In this document: positions 26,887 to 33,043 of the stretch, one piece after another
How positions within the stretch are numbered: the stretch's first letter is position 1
Layout: every line of letters begins with the position of its first letter
Assembly (NCBI RefSeq): GCF_000282215.1
Contig: NZ_AKJS01000066.1
Location: 40,416-104,415, forward strand
Direction of reading: 5' to 3'
Source of the DNA: Pseudomonas sp. GM21
GTDB lineage: Bacteria; Pseudomonadota; Gammaproteobacteria; Pseudomonadales; Pseudomonadaceae
Length of the DNA stretch: 64,000 nt
Translations under genes and position numbers: made by a program
The notes under the pieces: generated by a model
The model's database searches: none
Told to the model about the DNA's origin: nothing
What the model saw: the letters and a program-made list of their open reading frames with translations, nothing else

Positions 26887-27077
26887 CGCCTGATTTTTGG
26901 AGAGTGTCAGATTTTTTGTGTGCGGGCGTGTAACGGCCTGCCGTTAGGTAGGCCTTCATTTCACCAGGTTGGCCTGACGAATCGATCCCGTACAAAACCT
27001 CAAGCGTGGTGATCGAAACGAGAGGCGCTGAGAGCAAGCCAAACACGACATCAAAAAGAGTATTGCAGAAAAGGGGG

Positions 27078-27731
27078 TTACGCGGATTCTGCCGCTCCCC
27101 TGGATTCATTATCAATATTGGAGGGCGATTCGTACATGTTGACGCTCAGTCTAGAGAAATAAGAGTAACGCTTATCAAAAACGTTGCTCATCCAGTTCTC
27201 GAATTCGGTAGAGGAGTTGAACGACATTTCACCAAAATTAGGGTCCATAAATTTTATGCAGTCCTGCTCCTTAATGCATGCGACGGCATGTCCCGGCCCG
27301 GATGGATTGTATAGGTAGCACATGTTAAAGCCGTCTTTGTCGTCGTTGACCACCATGCTCATCGCATTCGACAGTCCCTCTGAGCAAAAGTCGTTAGGTT
27401 TCAGGTTCAGCGTGCCAAGATGATTAAGGTGGAGTTTTAATTCATCCTGAATACGGTCCTGTACCTCGATCGGAGCAAGTGCAGAGTAATCGCTATCCAA
27501 ATACGAGGACACCACTTCCCACTTTGAAGATGAGTCAGCAAGCCAAGAAAAAAAGTCTTGGTTCTGCGAATTTTTAAGAAGATATTTCGCAGACATGGCC
27601 ATGCAGACGCCACTGTCGGTGGCGTTTGTTCTGACGCCATAGACCTCGTAAACGTTCTTAGTTATTTCAGATTGTTTGTAGTCAACCTGAATACTTCCGA
27701 ATTTCTCACTGTTGTGTATAGCATTGAGCAT
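27078..27731 (-). CDS. YopT/AvrPphB-like (C58) cysteine protease candidate
   Basis: A 217-residue soluble protein, AT-rich. A Cys-His-Asp set fits clan CA family C58: Cys43 in TDSGVCMAMSAKYLL, His148 in GPGHAVACI and Asp163 in FMDPNFGE. The His-Asp spacing of 15 equals that of AvrPphB (212/227), and the GxC and DPNFGE contexts resemble YopT-family effectors. Such enzymes cleave host proteins after type III delivery or act as toxins. No chaperone, secretion gene or immunity gene is adjacent and no signal peptide is visible. The ribosome site before ATG 27729-27731 is weak. The assignment rests on motifs only; another papain-fold family remains possible. Confidence 0.6.
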   Translation of the reverse strand: MLNAIHNSEKFGSIQVDYKQSEITKNVYEVYGVRTNATDSGVCMAMSAKYLLKNSQNQDFFSWLADSSSKWEVVSSYLDSDYSALAPIEVQDRIQDELKLHLNHLGTLNLKPNDFCSEGLSNAMSMVVNDDKDGFNMCYLYNPSGPGHAVACIKEQDCIKFMDPNFGEMSFNSSTEFENWMSNVFDKRYSYFSRLSVNMYESPSNIDNESRGAAESA

Positions 27732-28368
27732 AGCTTTACTCTGAAAGGTGCTTTATTAAGTCAGTGTTAGCATCGGGGTTCGAATGATGAACTTCCCTCC
27801 GCGAGCTAGCGGAGGTTAGGTCGCCAGCGCACTGTATAAACTGACAGACGATGCATCATTCCAGCCAGCTTCACCTGTTTACAATGAAGCTATCCATAGT
27901 GCTGATTTTGGGTTGTCCACAAACGACGAGCAGACCCGCAGACCCGCCTTAGCAAACAGCGGGTGCAGCATCTCGCTTTATCTGGTCAGTCACTTGCAAT
28001 TTTCGCTCATTTCACAGGAGTATTTTGACAAAGAGCTACGTGTATGGATTGTGCTCCGGCGTAGGTGCTGGCCAGAGCGAGCTCTATGCGAACGCCCCTC
28101 ATTCCCAGGGTAACTTTCAATGAAAAAAAACGATGTTCTTGGCTCTTAAGATCTAACCGCGAACATGATGTTTTCGCGTTGACGTTATTTGTTCCATTCT
28201 ACTAAGCTCAGATTATCGCCCTCCCCAATGCAGTACCCTTCTGTGTAGTCCAAATGGCAGTTGTGTGATGGTCTAGGAAAAAATCAAGAGCAAGAAAAAG
28301 CGGCCGAAGAGAACTTATCCTTTTCCCGCCGTCGGGATTTTCGTCCCTTTTTTGTGCAAAAGTGTGTG
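27732..28368. other. AT-rich gap with no convincing gene
   Basis: About 640 bases upstream of the YopT-like gene. Visible items: a hairpin CCTCCGC/GCGGAGG at 27796-27815, and a 32-codon frame starting TTG 28025 after AGGAG (SYVYGLCSGVGAGQSEL), too short to call. No repeat or RNA gene is apparent. It probably contains promoters and degraded sequence leading into the pseudogene. Confidence 0.4.
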
Positions 28369-29120
28369 GTGGTGAAGAAGCCAGCGATCCGGCGAAACTC
28401 GGCTGGATGGTCGGATCGCCACCTCCTGCCGACGATCAGCGTTTTACGAGGCCTGGTCGCCCCGGACCCATTGATTTTTGCACTGCGTAACGATATCGAC
28501 GCCCTTAGCTTCAAACCACTTGGCGCAACGCAGTCGATGAGCTGGGATCAATCCCTCGCGGCCATTTACACCGACGGGATTGTGGTGATGTCATCGCCAG
28601 AGCGACCGGTCGCAACGTTGCACAGATGTTGTCTGAGGGCATCTGGACTCACCTGGGCGCCGAGCAGGATGCCTATTTCACGGTGGACTCCATCGGGACG
28701 CCGTTTGCTGGCGGTGGCTTGAACACCGGCTTGCGAGACCTCGCCCGATTTAGCGAGATGTTGCGCAATAATGGCCGGTTCGACGGCCAGCAGATCGTGC
28801 CCCAAGCCGTCGTGGATGACATTCGCCGTGGCGGCGACAAACAGATTTTTGCCAAGGCTGGTTATGACTTGTTGAAGGGCTGGAGTTACCGCTCGATGTG
28901 GTGGGTGACGGACAAAGAGGGCGGGGCATTCATGGCGCGTGGTGTTCATGGCCAGCGCATCTATGTCGATCCCAAAGCCGAGATGGTGAGTGTCCGCTAT
29001 GCCTCGCACCCGGTTGCCAGCAATTCTGCGAATGATCCTGTGACGTTGCCGGCGTTTGATGCGTTGGCCGCCTATCTGTCCAAGTTACCTTTATCCACTG
29101 CTTATGAAGAAGAAATCCCC
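28369..29120 (+). pseudogene. Decayed beta-lactamase-family serine hydrolase
   Basis: Three hydrolase-like pieces lie in different frames. DPAKLGWMVGSPPPADDQR (from about 28386) is followed by a stop. FALRNDIDALSFKPLGATQS through AAIYTDGIVV (28476-28590) lies in another frame. Then VIARATGRNVAQMLSEGIW onward (from about 28595) runs through GTPFAGGGLNTGLRDLARF, WSYRSMWWV and GVHGQRIYVDP to 29100. The middle section, which in this class C/EstB-like family carries the catalytic SxxK, is missing, so the gene cannot work. The last piece has no stop before the YbjQ start at 29121. Confidence 0.75.
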
Positions 29121-29441
29121 ATGATCACCACCACAACCCACGCCATCGAAGGCCGCCAAATCACCGCTTACCTGGACATCGTCAGTGCCGAGTCAGTGCA
29201 GGGCATAAACGTTATCCGTGACGTGTTCGCCGGGATGCGGGATTTTTTCGGGGGGCGGTCCCAGACGTTGGAGCGAGCGTTGAAGGAGGCGCGGATTCAA
29301 GCGACTGACGAGATCAAGGAGCGTGCGCGGGCACTTCAGGCGGACGCGGTGGTGGGGCTCGATTTTGAGATCAGTATGCCGTCCGGCAAAGGTGGGATGG
29401 TGGTGGTTTTTGTGACAGGGACTGCGGTCAAACTGAATTGA
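29121..29441 (+). CDS. YbjQ/UPF0145 family protein
   Basis: A 106-residue protein of the YbjQ (heavy-metal-binding-domain-like) family: MITTTTHAIEGRQITAYLDIV opens the domain, and GMRDFFGGRS, EIKERARALQADAVVGLDFE and a final VTGTAVKL strand follow. Family members form pentamers, and their function is unproven. ATG 29121 follows GAAGAAG. The frame is open upstream into the hydrolase pseudogene, but the family begins at this Met. Confidence 0.85.
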   Translation: MITTTTHAIEGRQITAYLDIVSAESVQGINVIRDVFAGMRDFFGGRSQTLERALKEARIQATDEIKERARALQADAVVGLDFEISMPSGKGGMVVVFVTGTAVKLN

Positions 29442-29605
29442 TTCATTCTGCTTTATCACGCATAGAGTTTGGGCCACTCGTCGGGCATGCGAAAATCTGA
29501 ATTACAAGTCGGGTAGTGACCGGCTAGTCTCAAAAGCCTTGGCGGTCGATATTTTTCAGGCAAAGGGCTTTGCCGGTGTCGACCCTTTTTGAGAGGGGAA
29601 GAGGT

Positions 29606-29794
29606 ATGGCTGATCCGTATATCGAAGACGACGGGGCTGAATTTCCGATCAACAATTGCGTTAATTGTGGCCAGACCGAGTATGTGGCAGGCTTTGGGGA
29701 AGACCCGGTCCAAATCATCAAAATGAAATCGACAACGCCCAGAGGCCCTAAGGCGAAATTTTTGCCAAGAGTGGCGGCGCCGCCCAAGAAGTAA
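29606..29794 (+). CDS. Small hypothetical protein with CxxC pair (62 aa)
   Basis: A small soluble protein, MADPYIEDDGAEF followed by CVNCGQTEY, with a basic Pro/Lys-rich end. The single CxxC could bind zinc as a half-site in a dimer. No family is recognised. ATG 29606 has a purine-rich GGGGAAGAGG just upstream. A terminator at 29810 ends the transcript. Confidence 0.5.
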   Translation: MADPYIEDDGAEFPINNCVNCGQTEYVAGFGEDPVQIIKMKSTTPRGPKAKFLPRVAAPPKK

Positions 29795-29809
29795 CGGTTA
29801 ACCGGACAG

Positions 29810-29834
29810 ACCCCGCCATCGAGCGGGGTTTTCA
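29810..29834 (+). terminator. Rho-independent terminator
   Basis: Stem ACCCCGC/GCGGGGT with a 6-nt loop, followed by TTTT, 15 bases after the 62-residue gene. Confidence 0.8.
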
Positions 29835-29961
29835 TTTTCACGCTATCGATTATCGATTCAAACCGGACCTCAGACATTCGGTCATGGCGCCCGGTTGTTT
29901 TTCACAAACTTTTCACAGGTTCGGTCGTAGGCTCAAACCATCCGTTAGAAAGCAGTACCCT

Positions 29962-29988
29962 AGCCCGTTCCCCAGCGGGCTTTTTTTT
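29962..29988 (+). terminator. Strong orphan terminator, possible small RNA 3' end
   Basis: AGCCCG/CGGGCT encloses an 8-nt loop and is followed by eight T. No protein gene precedes it after the terminator at 29810-29834, so the 130 bases between (29835-29961) may encode a short RNA. This fills most of the 334-base gap between 29795 and 30128; the remainder would be the promoter of the next gene. Confidence 0.6.
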
Positions 29989-30128
29989 GCCTGTCATAAA
30001 ACCTTTTCCATAAAAGCTGTCCAACCGACGCTAATTGCGAGATGCGGAGGTTTTTGTGTGGACGTTTACCGCGCTAAAGCATTCAATCACCCGCTTTCGT
30101 TTTTCCCCCCTATTTTGAGGTTTTTGTC

Positions 30129-30500
30129 ATGCGTTTAACGTTGCCTGCTCTGGTTCTTGGCCTTTTGGTTGCTCAAGGCGCGATGGCTGCCAGTGATGGC
30201 ACCGCCGCAATCGGCGGCGGTCTGGGCGGCGCGCTGGGTAATGTGGTCGGCCAGAGCATGGGCGGCAGCACCGGCGCAGCGATCGGTGCTGGCGTAGCGG
30301 GCGCAGCTGGCAGCGCTGTTGCGGCGCCTAAAGGCCGTCGTACCGAAGCCGCCATCGGTGGCGGTGTAGGTGCAGCCGGTGGTTCGGTGATCGGCCACAG
30401 CCTGGGCGGCAAGACCGGCTCCACCATTGGCGCAGGTTTGGGTGGTGCCTTGGGCGGCGGCGTAGGCAGCAACCTGGGTAAAGGTCACAAGCGTCACTGA
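30129..30500 (+). CDS. Exported glycine-zipper protein A
   Basis: A 123-residue protein: signal peptide (MRLTLPALVLGLLVAQGAMA, likely cut after residue 20), then repeating GGGLGGALGNVVG / GAAIGAGVAGAAGS glycine-zipper units to the end, finishing GKGHKRH. Glycine-zipper segments pack in membranes and occur in outer-membrane lipoprotein-like and amyloid-like proteins; no lipobox Cys is present. It is paralogous to the next gene. ATG 30129 follows TTGAGG. It ends at its own terminator (30521). Confidence 0.75.
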   Translation: MRLTLPALVLGLLVAQGAMAASDGTAAIGGGLGGALGNVVGQSMGGSTGAAIGAGVAGAAGSAVAAPKGRRTEAAIGGGVGAAGGSVIGHSLGGKTGSTIGAGLGGALGGGVGSNLGKGHKRH

Positions 30501-30520
30501 TCCTGATCGATCAGCATTGA

Positions 30521-30549
30521 AGAGCCCGGCTAAATGCCGGGCTTTTCTT
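30521..30549 (+). terminator. Terminator after glycine-zipper gene A
   Basis: AGCCCGGC/GCCGGGCT with a 5-nt loop, then TTTCTTTT. Confidence 0.85.
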
Positions 30550-30613
30550 TTATGAACGATTCTTTAAACATAGTCTCAAAGCCCATATACCCCAGAAGAA
30601 CATGAGGCGTCCT

Positions 30614-31075
30614 ATGACACCGGTTAACAACGGCAAAAAGACTAAACGTTTGGCACTGTCCGCGTTTTTGGCTGGACTGTTGATGGCTCAAGGAGCAATG
30701 GCAGCCAATGACGGCACCGCAGCTGTAGGCGGCGGTCTGGGTGGTGCATTGGGTAACGTCGTCGGCGGCCAATTGGGCGGCAGCACAGGCGCAGCCATTG
30801 GCGCCGGTGTCGGCGGCGCGGCAGGGAGCGCAGTCGGCGCGAATAAGGGCAGTCGCAACGAAGCAGCCATTGGCGGTGGCTTAGGTGCGGCAGGCGGCTC
30901 GATAATTGGTAACAGCCTCGGCGGCTCAACGGGTTCGACCATTGGTGCGGGCCTTGGCGGTGCAGCGGGTGGTGGCGTCGGCAACAACCTGGGCAACGAC
31001 GACGATGATCATGGCAGTTCCCATTCCGGTAATGGCCATAAGCACAAGCACAAGCATAAAAACAAACATCACTAA
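30614..31075 (+). CDS. Exported glycine-zipper protein B with His/Lys tail
   Basis: A 153-residue paralogue of the preceding protein: a longer basic N-terminus (MTPVNNGKKTKRLAL), a signal-peptide core ending AQGAMA, glycine-zipper repeats, then an acidic NDDDDH patch and a His/Lys tail (HKHKHKHKNKHH) that could bind metal. I start at ATG 30614 with GAGG 6 nt upstream; the ATG four codons earlier has only a weak site. Gene A and gene B look like a tandem duplication with divergence mainly in the tail. The function is unknown. Confidence 0.72.
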   Translation: MTPVNNGKKTKRLALSAFLAGLLMAQGAMAANDGTAAVGGGLGGALGNVVGGQLGGSTGAAIGAGVGGAAGSAVGANKGSRNEAAIGGGLGAAGGSIIGNSLGGSTGSTIGAGLGGAAGGGVGNNLGNDDDDHGSSHSGNGHKHKHKHKNKHH

Positions 31076-31091
31076 CTCGGTATCGAGTTGC

Positions 31092-31117
31092 AAAACCCGG
31101 CCCCGTGCCGGGTTTTT
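31092..31117 (+). terminator. Terminator after glycine-zipper gene B
   Basis: A 10-bp stem AAAACCCGGC/GCCGGGTTTT with a 5-nt loop and trailing T. Confidence 0.88.
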
Positions 31118-31198
31118 CGTATCTGGGCGCCGCAAACCGGAACGATTGGCCACAGGCAGTCTCGAACTTTATACACACCAAACATGACGAGGCATGCC

Positions 31199-31387
31199 AT
31201 GACGCCTGAAACCGAAGGCACCGAAGAAAAAGGCCCGAGCGGGCTTCCGTTCATCAATGACCCCGGCAATGAAGATCCAGGATCACTGATGGACGATGCC
31301 ACGGTGCCACTCAACGATTCTGATGACGCGGGCGATGTGGGGAATCTCGAGTACGAAGAAGAGGATGAAGACGTAGAAAAAGATTGA
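31199..31387 (+). CDS. Very acidic small protein (62 aa)
   Basis: The 62-residue product is strongly acidic (MTPETEGTEEKG... ending EYEEEDEDVEKD) and probably disordered, with no signal peptide. GAGG sits 6 nt before ATG 31199. No family is recognised; stress-related small acidic proteins in Pseudomonas look similar. It lies within a run of small genes, each with its own good ribosome site. Confidence 0.6.
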   Translation: MTPETEGTEEKGPSGLPFINDPGNEDPGSLMDDATVPLNDSDDAGDVGNLEYEEEDEDVEKD

Positions 31388-31492
31388 TCTTTGTTGACGC
31401 GTTTCGACCGATCGTCTCTCCGATCGAACACTCCCCTGCATCATCCCCTCGAAGTTTCAGGGCATGATTTTCACGCCCTTCGAGAGGTGCTT

Positions 31493-31705
31493 ATGAACGC
31501 AGATCCGAAAGACACTGACACCGACGACACCCCTGAATATCCGCTGCCTTCACCGACTGACCCGTTGAGTCGCGATCAACGTCCGCCGGATGACGATACG
31601 GCGGTAGAGCAACTGCCAGCCGATGATGTGAGGCGCGGTGATGTCGAGGCGGATCCTGAGGATCCGGACATTGCCGGTGAAGATCTATCAGGTGAACCCA
31701 GCTGA
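31493..31705 (+). CDS. Very acidic small protein (70 aa)
   Basis: A second acidic, Pro/Asp-rich and probably disordered protein (MNADPKDTDTDDTPEYPLPS..., ending DLSGEPS). The composition resembles the 62-residue neighbour, but I see no clear residue-by-residue similarity. ATG 31493 follows GAGAGG. The function is unknown. Confidence 0.55.
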   Translation: MNADPKDTDTDDTPEYPLPSPTDPLSRDQRPPDDDTAVEQLPADDVRRGDVEADPEDPDIAGEDLSGEPS

Positions 31706-31785
31706 AAAGCCGCTGGTCGATTGTGCGGCAACTTTAAAAAGTGAGCGCTGCCACATAGGTATGCGCCTTTTAAAGGAGATGCACC

Positions 31786-32115
31786 ATGATCAGTTCAAAG
31801 TTAACAGCCCTGATCATTGCAGGGCTGTTGTCGATCAGTTCATTGACCGCCGTCGCTCAATCCAACGGTAACGATGCGCCTGTGGATAAAGGCGGAATGC
31901 CTCCATATACCGAAATGAATGCGAATTCTACGGATGGTAATGCGTTGCCGCCTGGGTCTATCCAAAACGGAAATGGTGGTGATGCCAATGGGAGCAGCAC
32001 TGGGACTGGAAGTGGGGTGGTGAGTGGTGGGAGTTCGATGGGGAAGGGGGCTGAAAAGGATGGTAGTGCGGATAATAGCGGCACTGGCGGTGCCAAAAAT
32101 AAGAATGATAATTAA
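31786..32115 (+). CDS. Exported Gly/Asn/Ser-rich small protein (109 aa)
   Basis: A clear signal peptide (MISSKLTALIIAGLLSISSLTAVA, likely cut after AVA at 24) leads into an 85-residue low-complexity chain rich in Gly, Asn and Ser, with no Cys and few hydrophobics. The mature part is probably disordered in the periplasm or outside the cell. The ribosome site AAAGGAG is excellent, 8 nt before ATG 31786. It is the last of the small-protein cluster and has its own terminator. Confidence 0.68.
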   Translation: MISSKLTALIIAGLLSISSLTAVAQSNGNDAPVDKGGMPPYTEMNANSTDGNALPPGSIQNGNGGDANGSSTGTGSGVVSGGSSMGKGAEKDGSADNSGTGGAKNKNDN

Positions 32116-32138
32116 TCTCACGGCTGACTGAAGGTAGC

Positions 32139-32164
32139 AAAGCCCAGCTATATGTTGGGCTTTT
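32139..32164 (+). terminator. Terminator after the exported Gly/Asn-rich gene
   Basis: AAAGCCCA/TGGGCTTT with a 9-nt loop and TTTT tail; the same stem also serves as a weak stop for the convergent immunity gene. Confidence 0.75.
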
Positions 32165-32211
32165 GATATCCGCTGTTTCCGACTCTACCGCTCGTACGCT
32201 ATAAACCGGTT

Positions 32212-32610
32212 TCAACACCTATTTGCTAACGATTCGATCCACCGTGTGTAGAATTCTCGTTGTCGCTGGATGTTGTTCGTAAGATTTGTTTCCTCATAGT
32301 CGAATATTCTCACAATATCCTCGTCCTCCGCTGGTATGCCTAAGCGAAGTTCATACGCTACTAATCCTGCGGACATTTGCGATGACATTCGCGAAGGGTA
32401 AACGTTGATTTTCGCACCTTTGCATAGAAATTTCGTTTCGGGGAAATCCGCCCGCAATAGCCCAAGACATTCAAACAGGTCATGGGCTTTATATGTTTTG
32501 TTTGGATTGCTTCTGAGTCGTAAGGTTGATAGGGCTCCCTCGCGTCCGTATTCAATTATAGACCTATCAGTGATACCGTCGGAATGGGTGGCGATTTCAA
32601 ATGTTTTCAT
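32212..32610 (-). CDS. Putative immunity protein 2 (orphan paralogue)
   Basis: A 132-residue soluble AT-rich protein clearly paralogous to the upstream gene: both share KFLCKGAKINV.PS.MSSQMS and a following AYE..LG segment, a central D..ECLG and a C-terminal RWI/L.SL. It lies 40 bases downstream of its paralogue in the rhs operon, so I infer an accessory or orphan immunity protein, perhaps against a different toxin variant. No named family is recognised. Confidence 0.65.
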   Translation of the reverse strand: MKTFEIATHSDGITDRSIIEYGREGALSTLRLRSNPNKTYKAHDLFECLGLLRADFPETKFLCKGAKINVYPSRMSSQMSAGLVAYELRLGIPAEDEDIVRIFDYEETNLTNNIQRQREFYTRWIESLANRC

Positions 32611-32650
32611 GAGCGTCTTTGAGTTAAAGGTTATTTTTAGTCTGTGTCGA

Positions 32651-33043
32651 CTATTCTTTCAGAGATTTTAGCCAGCGATGGAAGAAGTCAGTTTGCAACT
32701 GTGGATCATTAATAATGTCTTGGTCGTCATACTGAAAGATATTAACAAGATCTTTTCGTGACGCGCGGACGCCTAATTTGTGCTCGTAAGCCATGATTCC
32801 GCAGCTCATTTGTGAGGACATGCTGGACGGTCGCACATTTATTTTTGCGCCTTTACATAGAAACTTAACATCCGGAAGCGATTTGATTATTTTTCCAAGG
32901 CATTCATAAATATCTAGCCCTGAGAATTTTTTAGTCCAGCCGCTCTCCAGTGTAATTTGGATGGCTGGCGCGTCTGTGTCGCAATCAAGTATCGCAGTCT
33001 CTAATTTCTCATTGACCAATATAGAAACTCTTTCAATTGTCAT
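32651..33043 (-). CDS. Putative immunity protein 1 of the Rhs toxin
   Basis: A 130-residue soluble protein whose ATG overlaps the rhs stop codon by one base (TAATG) and has AAGGA upstream, so the two genes are translationally coupled. That position is where the cognate immunity protein of an Rhs toxin is normally found. It is AT-rich like the toxin tail. Position and coupling, not a known domain, support the role. Confidence 0.7.
   Translation of the reverse strand: MTIERVSILVNEKLETAILDCDTDAPAIQITLESGWTKKFSGLDIYECLGKIIKSLPDVKFLCKGAKINVRPSSMSSQMSCGIMAYEHKLGVRASRKDLVNIFQYDDQDIINDPQLQTDFFHRWLKSLKE

Noticed and set aside
26873..27115. 80-codon minus-strand frame overlapping the end of the YopT-like gene
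   Set aside because: No ribosome site, overlaps the protease gene and shows no recognisable pattern; it could be a small partner gene, but the evidence is too thin.
28025..28123. 32-codon frame starting TTG after AGGAG
   Set aside because: Too short, with a non-ATG start and spacing of only 4 nt; possibly a gene fragment.
28261..28722. 153-codon plus-strand frame as an independent gene
   Set aside because: Only part of it matches the hydrolase family, in a frame broken relative to the rest; treated as pseudogene.
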